Part shown: one piece after another, positions 1 through 7,841 of the stretch
Numbering within the stretch: the first letter of the stretch is position 1
How the letters are laid out: every line of letters starts with the position of its first letter
Assembly: GCA_004292515.1 (NCBI GenBank)
Contig: RDXB01000034.1
Location: 1 to 64,000, forward strand
Source: Oscillatoriales cyanobacterium
GTDB taxonomy: Bacteria > Cyanobacteriota > Cyanobacteriia > CACIAM-69d
Direction of reading: 5' to 3'
DNA length: 64,000 nt
Notes under the pieces: generated by a model
What the model was told of the DNA's origin: nothing
The model's database searches: none
Seen by the model: the letters and a program-made list of their open reading frames with translations, nothing else
Made by a program: the position numbers and the translations under genes

Positions 1-827
1 TTGGGATGGTTTCGATCGCCCGCTGGGTCGGACGCGATCGCCCCGGACGGCCAAACTAACCGGCCCGTTGTGCCTTGGATCAGGTCGATGATGGGATTTT
101 GGGCCCGATCGGCATAGCTAGCCAGGGCCGCCGGGTCGAGGGTGGGGGCTACAGGTAACACGAATTCCGCCTCGGGGCGATCGGCTCGGATCCGATCGGC
201 TATGGCCAGCACAAAGGGCACGCCCTGGGTCAGTTTGGCCCGCTTGGAACCGGGCAGCAGCCCCACTCGATCGCGATCGGCTGGGCCATTCACCGCGCCG
301 GCCGCCGCTTCCACCATTAGATCGCCCACCACTGACACCTTGGGGTGATGTCGCAAGGGCAGGCGATCGCAAAAACTGGGCAGGCGTACCCCCACGCGAT
401 CGACCCAACCCAGCCAACGGGCTTCCCACTCGGCATAGATTACGCTGCGGTAGCCCAATCGACGGGCGATCGCCACGGCAAAAAATTGATCACCACCCAG
501 AAACACCACCACTCCGCGATCGCGCCACTCCCAAGATTCCGAAGTTTTGCCCCAAAGCAAAAAGGGCCAAAAATCCTCGGCGGCCTGTACCCGATCGACC
601 TCGGGAAACGATCGAGCCACGGCCGCTTCATTGCCCGCGCTGTTGGCACAGGGGGACAGCACCACCGAAATTCGCAAGCGCGATCGATCAGTCCCCAGGC
701 GATCGCGCAGGGCCTGCACCACCGGCCGCACCCAGGTCGTCACCTCACCGGGCCCATTCGACAAAATCAGCAGGTCGATCGGGTCGGCAGATTTCGCCTC
801 AAATTGGGATAGGGGGAGCGTAGGCAT
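1..827 (-). CDS. LpxB-related protein, cyanobacterial family (3' part cut by window edge)
   Basis: An open frame on the minus strand begins with ATG at 827 and stays open to base 1, so only about the first 275 residues are present. The N-terminus reads as a Rossmann-like strand followed by NGPGEVTTWVRPVV (about residues 24-37). Further on there is VVFLGGDQFFAVAIARRLG, then YAEWEARW, then a second-domain start VGLLPGSKRAKL. This order of two Rossmann halves with a 'LLPGSR/K' motif is that of the GT-B fold family of lipid-A-disaccharide synthase (LpxB). Canonical LpxB has a different N-terminal motif, so I read this as the LpxB-related cyanobacterial family of uncertain substrate rather than LpxB itself. 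It runs in the same direction as proA, with a repeat-filled gap of about 320 bp between them. The reading frame is well supported; the exact function is not. Confidence 0.75.
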   Translation of the reverse strand, partial: MPTLPLSQFEAKSADPIDLLILSNGPGEVTTWVRPVVQALRDRLGTDRSRLRISVVLSPCANSAGNEAAVARSFPEVDRVQAAEDFWPFLLWGKTSESWEWRDRGVVVFLGGDQFFAVAIARRLGYRSVIYAEWEARWLGWVDRVGVRLPSFCDRLPLRHHPKVSVVGDLMVEAAAGAVNGPADRDRVGLLPGSKRAKLTQGVPFVLAIADRIRADRPEAEFVLPVAPTLDPAALASYADRAQNPIIDLIQGTTGRLVWPSGAIASDPAGDRNHP

Positions 828-841
828 CGGCTTAGGGGGGG

Positions 842-1145
842 GTCACCATTTTCCACAACTGAGTCTGAAATCGTCGATTTCCCACGCCTCATTTCCCACG
901 CCTCAATGGTCGTAACGAGGGGCTTAGGGCGTGTCACCATTTTCCACAACTGAGTCTGAAATTGTCGATTTTCCACGCCTCAATCGTCGTAACAAGGGGC
1001 TTAAGCCCCTTGCTGCCTCACGATCCATTAACGGCAGCATCAGGATTTCAGGGATTTGATGACAGACCCTAAGCCCCTTGCTGCCTCACGATCCGCTAAC
1101 GGTGGAATCAGGGTTTCAGGCTAATAATTGATGACAGGTCCTAGG
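842..1145. repeat. Dispersed palindromic repeat, compound copy
   Basis: This gap between the LpxB-like gene and proA is filled by repeat sequence. A block starting GTCACCATTTTCCACAACTG occurs at 842 and again at 933. The second block leads into a perfect 20-bp palindrome, CAAGGGGCTTAAGCCCCTTG, at 993-1012. A half-copy of the palindrome arm with its right flank recurs at 1069-1145 ('ccctaagccccttgctgcct'). Blocks with the same order of flanks are found elsewhere in the window (36.08 kb, 40.94 kb, 48.65 kb, 50.03 kb). No coding frame is credible here. Confidence 0.85.
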
Positions 1146-1146
1146 A

Positions 1147-2463
1147 TCACAGCAAGTTGCGATGGGTAAAGGCTTTTGCCGCACTACCCACATAACTGGC
1201 CGCGACCTGGCCTTGGCCGGTCAACCGATATTTGTAGGTAACGAGGCCTTCTAGACCAACGGGGCCACGGGGTGGCAGCCGATTGGTGCTGATGCCCACT
1301 TCCGCCCCAAAGCCGTAGCGGAACCCATCGGCAAAGCGCGTTGAGCAGTTGCGGTAGACCCCGGCTGCGTCTACCTCGGCCAAGAAGCGATCGGCCGCTG
1401 CATCATCTTCGGTGACGATCGCCTCCGTATGCCCCGATCCATAGGTAGTGATGTGGTCGATCGCTGCGCCGAGATCCGCCACGACAGCAATGGACAAGAT
1501 CAAATCGCTATATTCCGTGGCCCAGTCTTCATCGGTGGCGGCCACCACTGGCACAACGCCTTGCAGCAGAGCCAAGCTGGCCGGATCACAGCGCAGTTGC
1601 ACCCCTTTCGCCGTCAGGGCGCGCGCTAGCTCCGGCAAGGCTTGGGGGGCGATCGCGTGGTGAATGAGCAGGGTTTCGATCGCATTGCAAGCCGAAGGAT
1701 ATTGGGTTTTGGCATCCACCGCGATCGCCGCCGCCTGGGCCACATCCGCCGCCGCATCGACATATAAGTGGCAAATCCCATCCGCATGACCCAGCACGGG
1801 AATACGGGTGTTGTTTTGCACAAATTGCACAAAGCTGTTGGAGCCGCGCGGAATAATCAAATCCACATAGCGATCGAGCCGCAACAGTTCTAGGGTTTCT
1901 TCACGAGTGGTCAGGAGCCGCACCGCCGCTGGGTCCACGGATGTTTGGGCTAGCCCCGCATGGATCGCCTCAATCAGGGCTTGGCACGATCGCACCGCTT
2001 CCTTGCCACCCTTGAGGATTACACCGTTGCCTGAAGCGATCGCCAGGGACGCAATCTGCACCACCGCATCGGGCCGCGCCTCAAAAATCACCCCCAACAC
2101 CCCCAAAGGACAGGTGATCCGCTCCAGCACCAAGCCCTCGTCCAGTTCCCGGTGAATTTGTCGATCGCCCAACGGATCGGGCAGCTTGGCCAAGTCGCGT
2201 ACCCCGGCGATCGCCCCAGCCAGCTTCACCGCATCCAGCTTCAGCCGGCCATAGAGCGCCGACGAAATGCCCTCTGCCTGGGCCGCCGCACAGTCTGCCT
2301 CGTTGGCCGCCGTAATCTCAGCCGATCGCGCTTCCAGGGCTTGGGCGATCGCTTCTAGGGCAGCGCGGCGATCGACCAACGGCAACAGAGCCAAGGCCCT
2401 CGCCGCTTGGCGGGTTTGGCGCGCCAGATCAACCAACGTGGGCATCGACAAAGCAACAGTCAT
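1147..2463 (-). CDS. proA: Gamma-glutamyl phosphate reductase (ProA)
   Basis: ProA reduces gamma-glutamyl phosphate to glutamate-5-semialdehyde with NADPH, the second step of proline synthesis, in the cytoplasm. The protein (438 aa from the ATG at 2463) has the aldehyde dehydrogenase fold. Visible family signatures are the N-terminal [20 protein letters not shown], the [12 protein letters not shown] cofactor loop, and [10 protein letters not shown], whose Cys (about residue 259) is the catalytic thiol. The C-terminal [20 protein letters not shown] is highly typical of ProA. An upstream in-frame TTG at 2487 and a downstream ATG at 2445 are alternative starts; I chose the first ATG. The proB partner is not in the window, which is common in cyanobacteria. 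Length matches the family. Confidence 0.96.
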   Translation of the reverse strand: MTVALSMPTLVDLARQTRQAARALALLPLVDRRAALEAIAQALEARSAEITAANEADCAAAQAEGISSALYGRLKLDAVKLAGAIAGVRDLAKLPDPLGDRQIHRELDEGLVLERITCPLGVLGVIFEARPDAVVQIASLAIASGNGVILKGGKEAVRSCQALIEAIHAGLAQTSVDPAAVRLLTTREETLELLRLDRYVDLIIPRGSNSFVQFVQNNTRIPVLGHADGICHLYVDAAADVAQAAAIAVDAKTQYPSACNAIETLLIHHAIAPQALPELARALTAKGVQLRCDPASLALLQGVVPVVAATDEDWATEYSDLILSIAVVADLGAAIDHITTYGSGHTEAIVTEDDAAADRFLAEVDAAGVYRNCSTRFADGFRYGFGAEVGISTNRLPPRGPVGLEGLVTYKYRLTGQGQVAASYVGSAAKAFTHRNLL

Positions 2464-2570
2464 GATCGCAAAGGGCGCAAAGAGCAACCGCTACTAAATC
2501 AGTGGAACACTCGCATGGCACATCCGCAGGGGCCGTCAGCAGCCAGCCCAATGCCCAGTCAAATGCAAGT

Positions 2571-2626
2571 CATGCAGGTAAAGACATGCAGGTAAAGACA
2601 TGCAGGTAAAGACATGCAAGTAAAAA
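2571..2626. repeat. 14-bp tandem repeat, about four units
   Basis: The unit CATGCAGGTAAAGA occurs three times exactly (2571-2584, 2585-2598, 2599-2612), and a fourth diverged unit CATGCAAGTAAAAA follows. It lies about 100 bp upstream of the proA start, in the proA-hup divergent region. Confidence 0.95.
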
Positions 2627-2914
2627 CAGTGTACCGGACGGGTTAGGTCGCTCCGTACAAGCCAAATTCAGCATTGGCATGAATTTTTGTAACAAGTCCA
2701 GTGACCCACCCCCAGGCTGAGATGGGGTACAGCAGGGGAAATCGCAACGTTTTTTATCCCCGTGTATCCGATCTCCGTTGAAAGCACAAAAGACGCGGAA
2801 ATCTTTCAGGGTAAAGCGTTTGGGGTTTGTCAACCGCGATTTAACGGAGGGGCGATCGTGCTTTTCCCCAAGGGCGATCGCTCCAAACCCCTGAAATTGC
2901 TACAAAACTTTCGC

Positions 2915-2942
2915 TTCACATCGAAAATTGTCGGGCTAGAAT
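2915..2942 (+). promoter_or_regulatory. Candidate sigma-70-type promoter of hup
   Basis: TTCACA at 2915-2920 and TAGAAT at 2937-2942 are spaced by 16 bp and lie about 30 bp before the hup ATG. This fits a housekeeping promoter with a short leader. It is judged by eye only. Confidence 0.35.
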
Positions 2943-2972
2943 CGCTGAAAACACCGAACTTGAGACGTTTCC

Positions 2973-3248
2973 ATGAACAAGGGCGAACTCATCGATCAAA
3001 TTGCATCGAAGGTCAACACGACCAAAAAAGAAGCAGATGCTGTGTTGTCTGCTGCGATCGAAGTAATTATGGAAGCCGTCGCTGCGGGCGAAAAAGTCAC
3101 CCTCGTCGGGTTCGGCACCTTTGAACGCCGCGAACGCCAAGCGCGCGAGGGCCGTAACCCCAAAACCGGCAAGAAGCTCAAGATTCCCGCTACCAAAGTG
3201 CCCGCATTTTCGGCAGGCAAGCAGTTCAAAGAATCGGTGGCTCCTTAA
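2973..3248 (+). CDS. hup: HU-family DNA-binding protein
   Basis: This is a 91-residue HU protein that binds DNA as a dimer and organises the nucleoid. The start MNKGELIDQIASK, the central VTLVGFGTFERRERQARE and the beta-arm segment GRNPKTGKKLKIPATKVPAFSAGKQFK are the classic HU/IHF signature (residues about 43-86), and the length is exactly that of the family. It stands alone between a candidate promoter and a strong terminator, so it is probably a single-gene transcript. HU is a single-copy core gene in most cyanobacteria. Confidence 0.98.
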   Translation: MNKGELIDQIASKVNTTKKEADAVLSAAIEVIMEAVAAGEKVTLVGFGTFERRERQAREGRNPKTGKKLKIPATKVPAFSAGKQFKESVAP

Positions 3249-3349
3249 GCCCGTTGCAGTATTGCCCAGTCTGAGCGCGGAGGCACAATTATGGTCGTCC
3301 TTGGCGCTTAACCGCGACCTAGGTTCATCCGGCTCAGTGACATCCTGCA

Positions 3350-3402
3350 AAAACTAGCTTCTTGGGGGCCGAGCGGGCCCGTGAGCCAGAAGCTGGTTTT
3401 TT
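3350..3402 (+). terminator. Rho-independent terminator of hup
   Basis: The arms AAAACTAGCTTCT (3350-3362) and AGAAGCTGGTTTT (3388-3400) pair along 13 positions with a single G-T wobble. Inside them is a GC-rich inner hairpin (GGGCC/GGGCCC). A T-run follows at 3397-3402. It lies about 100 bp after the hup stop. Confidence 0.8.
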
Positions 3403-3757
3403 GTTTGGATGCTATGGGCAGGGCCTGTCGCCTTTGATCAGAGTTCCTGAGGGTTCCTGGATGCAAGCGGGCATATGAGGGTGTCGTAGAGCTGATTTTG
3501 CATACGTTTGCATACTGTTGATTAGCCCTCCTTGAGTACCCCAATCGTCCAAGCAAGCCGTTAGCCTCAGAGGATGTCTGAGAAGCCGAGAAGCCAAACT
3601 TGATACGCGGCACGCCCCAGCAATCCATGCGAACAAGGGACTTCAGTTCCTTGCCCCCACAACCATCTCCCCGCGCGACCATCTCCCCCCACAACCATTA
3701 GTGCTGGGCCCGTGCCCAAAGATACTGTTCAGATCCCCTTGGGGCTGGCCAGTCAGG
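3403..3757. other. Non-coding stretch with decayed repeat
   Basis: The stretch between the hup terminator and the convergent dacB end has no credible gene. It includes a degenerate copy of the window's dispersed repeat (AACAAGGGACTTCAGTTCCT at 3632-3651). It also includes a short phrase, 'gagggtgtcgtagagc' near 3478, that recurs inside the dacB gene near 3985. Confidence 0.5.
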
Positions 3758-4936
3758 CTACTCGGGGCGATCGACCGCCTCGGGCCGGGCAACTCCTGGT
3801 CGCCACCAGGGCAACAGGGGCCGCAACTGTCCCGCTGGCTCAGGTTGGTTCAGCAGGGGATTCGCATCCACATCCCACCCATCGCAGGGGCGCATCCGAG
3901 CCAGGGTCAGCACCACGCGATCGATCGCCGACAGCAACACATCGCCATTTTGCCCCGGTTGGTTCACCAGCACGCTAAAGGTGAGGGTGTCGTAGAGCGG
4001 ATGTTCTAGATAGCCTGAGAGGGCCCGCACGCCCCGCAAGGTACCGGTCTTGGCAAAGACGCGCCCTTGGGCGGGTGTATCGCGAAATCGGCGGCGCAGG
4101 GTGCCGGTTTTGCCTGCGACGGGCAACGAACTGCGAAACACATCGTTGCCCCGAGCATTGGTCATCGATGCCAACAGATGGACAAAGGCTTGGGGTTGCA
4201 CCGCGTTACTGCGCGACAGGCCCGAACCATCATTCATGCGATATTCCTGGGGCGTGACTCCCAAGGGAAAGAGGGCTTGCTGCACTGTCCGAGCGCCCCC
4301 GAGCGATCGAAACAGAGAATCTGCAAATCCGTTGTTACTGTTGGTGTTGATCGTGCGGACGATCGACCCCAAGCGGGAGTTTTTCAGGGGCGTTTGGTCG
4401 CTGTAGAGCTGGAGCGCAGCCGCAGTGACAAACAGTTTCATGTTTGATGCGGGGATTAGGGCCAGATTGCTGTTGCGATCAAACAGCACTTGTCCGCCCC
4501 GCAGAGTTTCCACACGAATTCCCCAGCGGGCTGATCGCAGGGCGGGGGCATCAATAATGCGACTGAGGGTGCCGGCCAGTTGATTGCTACAAACACTGGT
4601 GGTTTGGGCTAGCAAGGACTTGCCACCAACCGCTTCAGCGGCCTCGATCGCCTCGACGGCTTCGGCAGTCTCGGCGGCGGCTGCTTCTGCCAGGGGAGTT
4701 GCCGGGGGCAGGGCTTTGGCTGAAGTGGCGGCTGGTGCGAGGGCGTTGGGGGCGATCGCCGTGTCGGTTGATGGGCGATCGTCAGCCGTGCTAGCGGGAG
4801 AAACCGAGGCGGTTGCCGGGAGCGATTCGGTGGCTGATGCCGAAAGTTGGGTGAGTGCCAGCAGGGTCAGGACAGGTGCAGCGATCGTGACGGTGGTGGC
4901 AGCCAAACTTGACATCCATCGGGATTGCTCGGACAT
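3758..4936 (-). CDS. dacB: D-alanyl-D-alanine carboxypeptidase/endopeptidase, PBP4 (S13) family
   Basis: This peptidoglycan-trimming enzyme acts in the periplasm. The N-terminus has a hydrophobic segment (about residues 12-32, signal or anchor). An Ala/Pro/Glu-rich low-complexity linker follows to about residue 105, then the catalytic domain. Motif 1 is PASNMKLF, with the nucleophile Ser at about residue 163. A GSGLSRSN segment stands for motif 2, and AKTGTLRGVRALSGYL (about 297) is the KTG box. Family members are commonly 430-480 aa, so at 392 aa this one is short, with a reduced insert between motifs 1 and 2. A second KTGTL occurs about 20 residues before the KTG box, where relatives usually carry a different residue pair before GTLRRR. 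It is convergent with hup and has no partner nearby. Confidence 0.93.
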   Translation of the reverse strand: MSEQSRWMSSLAATTVTIAAPVLTLLALTQLSASATESLPATASVSPASTADDRPSTDTAIAPNALAPAATSAKALPPATPLAEAAAAETAEAVEAIEAAEAVGGKSLLAQTTSVCSNQLAGTLSRIIDAPALRSARWGIRVETLRGGQVLFDRNSNLALIPASNMKLFVTAAALQLYSDQTPLKNSRLGSIVRTINTNSNNGFADSLFRSLGGARTVQQALFPLGVTPQEYRMNDGSGLSRSNAVQPQAFVHLLASMTNARGNDVFRSSLPVAGKTGTLRRRFRDTPAQGRVFAKTGTLRGVRALSGYLEHPLYDTLTFSVLVNQPGQNGDVLLSAIDRVVLTLARMRPCDGWDVDANPLLNQPEPAGQLRPLLPWWRPGVARPEAVDRPE

Positions 4937-5453
4937 AGTGCAGTTGCCTCAAGGTACCTCAAACACGGGAACTCCAGGGTGATTCAGCCGCCCATCGCAG
5001 GGGACTGGTGCTCAGTGATCGGAGTGGGGACTTCAGCACAAATTGCCCTCAAGAATATCAGACCTCGGCCAGATCTTCAGGTGGAATATTCTTCAGGTGG
5101 AACATATTGATCGGCGATCGGCTGATGCTCGAGTGATGGCCCAGCGCTATTGCCATTGATTGCCACAGGTGACCACAGGTGACCACCACAGAGCAATCGC
5201 CAGTGGGCTGCACTCGGGGCGATCGCCCAGCAATGCTCAAGATTTAAGATCACGAAAATCACAGAAATTACATCACTAAAAATCCAAAAAGTGATACTCA
5301 TGGGATTCTAGGCCGGATGCGCCCCAACCTCTAGTCATTGGGGCCAGTGGGTCTCAAGGAAGTAACCGATTCGCTTGAGCCAGAGGGGCCAATGCGATCG
5401 GGAATCGAGAATGGTAGGATCACCCAACTGTTGCAACTCATTCTCAGATTGCT
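4937..5453. other. Divergent intergenic region dacB-futB
   Basis: About 515 bp without a credible gene. Small direct duplications are visible: 'cttcaggtggaa' twice around 5078-5102 and 'caggtgaccacaggtgacc' around 5165-5185. Promoters for dacB and futB presumably lie here, but none stands out. Confidence 0.6.
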
Positions 5454-7157
5454 ATGACGATCGCTCGTCAATCGTGGCTCCCTAGGCAAGTTTTCAGACT
5501 GGCTCCACCGGGCGGTCATTGGGCAGGTCTCTTGTGGCCGACAACCACGTTCTTGGCGGCGATCGCAGTCGGCGCGCCCCTGCTGGCGGCGGTGGCCGCA
5601 GCCTTGCAGGCCGATGGCTCCACTTGGCTCCACCTCAGCCGCACGGTGCTGGGGGAATATACCCTATCGTCAATCACCCTGGCTGTGGGATCGGCCATCT
5701 TGGCGATCGTGTTGGGTGTCACGGCCGCTTGGCTAGTGGTGGCGACGGCTTTCCCTGGGCGGCGCTGGCTGGAGTGGGCGTTGTTGTTACCCTTGGCCTT
5801 CCCCGCCTACTTGCTGGCCTACGTCTACACGGACTTGCTGGATTTTTATGGGCCAATCCAGTCCACCCTGCGATCGCTGACCGGCTGGGAATTTGGAGAC
5901 TATTGGTTTCCGCCCATTCGATCGCTCCCTGGGGCAATTCTGATGATGGGCTTGGTGCTCTATCCCTACGTTTATATGCTGGCGCGGGTGGCCTTTCTCG
6001 AAGGAGGCGTGGGCCTGCTTGAGGCCAGTCGCACCTTGGGGTTGAACCCCTGGCAAGGATTTTGGCGCGTTGCCTTGCCCATGGCACGGCCTGCGATCGC
6101 GGGTGGGGCGGCGCTGGTGATGATGGAATCCTTGGGCGACTACGGTACTGTGCAGTTTTTTAGCGTCAATACCTTTGCAGTAGGGATTTATCGCACCTGG
6201 TTTGCCATGGGCGATCGCCCGACCGCTTGTCAACTCTCGGCGCTACTGCTGGGGGTGGTGATGGTGTTGGTGATTGTCGAGCAGCGATCGCGGGGGAAAG
6301 CTGGCTACAGTGCTGGTGTGACCTATGCGGCCCAAGCGCCTTACCCATTGCGAGGCATTCGGGCGATCGGCGCAACAATTGCCTGTGGGATTCCGCTGCT
6401 GTTGGGGTTTGGTCTACCGGCCGCCATGCTGATCAGCATGGCCGCAACCTATCGCAGCAGTTGGACTGATCCGAGCTTTGGCAGCCATGTGCAGAACACA
6501 GCCATAGTGGCAGGATTGGCAGCCCTGTTAGCGGCGATCGTCGCCGGGTCAGCCGTTTATGGTGCGCGCTTGCTGCGGGGGCCGCTGGCTCACTTGCTGA
6601 TCAAGTTGACGACCTTGGGCTATGCGATTCCCGGATCGGTGGCCGCCGTGGGTGTGCTGATTTGTCTCGGCTGGCTCGATCAACGGCTGGCCCCCACCAC
6701 GGCCTCAGCCACCGGGAGGTTGTTGCTGAGTGGCACGATCGCCGCGCTGGTCTTTGCCTATTTGGTGCGCTTTTTGGCTCTGGCTCTCAACCCGATCGAA
6801 GCAAGTCTCGATCGCATCACACCGAACCTAGATGGGGCGGCACAGGTTGCGGGTCTGTCGCCCAGCCAAGTTCTCTGGCGGGTACATTTGCCAATGTTGC
6901 GGGGCGGCTTATTGACAGCCCTGCTCTTGGTGTTTGTCGATACGGTCAAGGAACTGCCGGCCACACTGATTGTTCGGCCCTTTAACTTCGACACCTTGGC
7001 CATTCGGGCTTACCAATTGGCCTCTGACGAACGAATTGCGGATGCGGCGGGGCCGGCCTTGGCGATCGTGGCGGTGGGGATTGTGCCGGTGGCCCTGTTG
7101 AGCTGGCAGATTGCCCGATCGCGCACCAACCGTCCAGCCAAACCATCAGCCACTTAA
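5454..7157 (+). CDS. futB: Iron(III) ABC transporter permease (FutB-type)
   Basis: This is an inner-membrane permease of a ferric iron importer. The 567-residue protein is a fused double permease of about 12 membrane segments. Each half carries an EAA-type loop that contacts the ATPase: EASRTLGLNPWQGFWRVALP (about residues 192-211) and the second-half DGAAQVAGLSPSQVLWRVHL. The segment GDYGTVQFFSVNTFAVGIYR is characteristic of FutB/FbpB iron permeases, and length and topology match the family. The periplasmic iron-binding protein (FutA) and ATPase (FutC) are not adjacent; scattered fut genes are usual in cyanobacteria. No Fur-like site was identified with confidence. The ATG at 5454 begins MTIARQ. 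Confidence 0.92.
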   Translation: MTIARQSWLPRQVFRLAPPGGHWAGLLWPTTTFLAAIAVGAPLLAAVAAALQADGSTWLHLSRTVLGEYTLSSITLAVGSAILAIVLGVTAAWLVVATAFPGRRWLEWALLLPLAFPAYLLAYVYTDLLDFYGPIQSTLRSLTGWEFGDYWFPPIRSLPGAILMMGLVLYPYVYMLARVAFLEGGVGLLEASRTLGLNPWQGFWRVALPMARPAIAGGAALVMMESLGDYGTVQFFSVNTFAVGIYRTWFAMGDRPTACQLSALLLGVVMVLVIVEQRSRGKAGYSAGVTYAAQAPYPLRGIRAIGATIACGIPLLLGFGLPAAMLISMAATYRSSWTDPSFGSHVQNTAIVAGLAALLAAIVAGSAVYGARLLRGPLAHLLIKLTTLGYAIPGSVAAVGVLICLGWLDQRLAPTTASATGRLLLSGTIAALVFAYLVRFLALALNPIEASLDRITPNLDGAAQVAGLSPSQVLWRVHLPMLRGGLLTALLLVFVDTVKELPATLIVRPFNFDTLAIRAYQLASDERIADAAGPALAIVAVGIVPVALLSWQIARSRTNRPAKPSAT

Positions 7158-7196
7158 GCAACTAAACTCAAGCCACTCAAGCGACTTAATAACCGA

Positions 7197-7841
7197 TTAG
7201 CCCAAAATCTCGTTGAGGGCGATCGCCTCCTCGGGAAACACCAAACAGGTGGCTTTGTCAGCGGCGGTGAGGGTAAATTTGGTTTGATAGCCCTCGGAAC
7301 TGGGATCGCGATAGACCTCTAGCTTTTTGTGTTCCAAATCCACCAGCCAAAACTCGCCAATGCCCGATCGCGCATAGAGCAGCCCTTTGACCTCGCGATC
7401 GGATTTGGCGGTGAAATCTGCCACCTCCATCAGCAACAGCACGTTGGTTGGTTTTGGACCATCGCTGGCATAAAAATCATCTGCCCGTTCCAACAGCACC
7501 AAGTCTGGCTGCGGCTGCGAATCATCACTCAAGTTGAGCGGGTTTTTAACGCTGACGATCGCTCTTTTTTGGAGCGATAATACCCAATCCCGAGCCAACC
7601 GATTGATACAAGCCGCATGTGGTGGGCTGGTCGAAATCAGATTCAGAACAATGCCGTGAATGAGTTCGGTATAAACCTCGGGGCCAAGAATGCCAGTTTC
7701 GTAAAGGCGCTCATACTCCGCGATCGTGAAGCGATAAATTTGCTCAGGTGCAATGGATTGCAGCGACAAGCAACCCATTGATAGATTCATTAATTCGGAC
7801 ACGGGTTCACCAGGCAGGCAACCTTGGCTCATAGAACTCAT
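7197..7841 (-). CDS. Uma2-family (DUF820) putative endonuclease
   Basis: The 214-residue protein belongs to the PD-(D/E)XK superfamily branch called Uma2/DUF820, which is greatly expanded in cyanobacteria and mostly of unknown role. Features seen are FTIAEYERLYETGI near the start, QPQPDLVLL (the conserved PD, about residues 108-116), LLLMEVADFTAKSDREVK with the conserved Glu and distal Lys (about 134-151), and YARSGIGEFWLVDL. The start ATG at 7841 overlaps the stop of the upstream MmeI-like gene as ATGA, which favours this start and suggests translational coupling; a second ATG lies at 7832. Its codon use is closer to the host genes than to its AT-rich neighbour. Confidence 0.88.
   Translation of the reverse strand: MSSMSQGCLPGEPVSELMNLSMGCLSLQSIAPEQIYRFTIAEYERLYETGILGPEVYTELIHGIVLNLISTSPPHAACINRLARDWVLSLQKRAIVSVKNPLNLSDDSQPQPDLVLLERADDFYASDGPKPTNVLLLMEVADFTAKSDREVKGLLYARSGIGEFWLVDLEHKKLEVYRDPSSEGYQTKFTLTAADKATCLVFPEEAIALNEILG

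Larger units (their letters stand above)
2464..2972. other. Intergenic region between proA and hup
   Basis: About 500 bp separate the divergent proA and hup genes. The region holds a 14-bp tandem repeat (2571-2626), the probable hup promoter near its right end and no convincing gene. A minus-strand frame at 2570-2833 encodes 87 residues without recognisable features, and its end is made of the tandem repeat, so I do not call it. Confidence 0.7.

Noticed and set aside
2570-2833. Minus-strand frame of 87 codons upstream of proA
   Set aside because: Its C-terminal part is made of the 14-bp tandem repeat and it has no recognisable feature or ribosome site.
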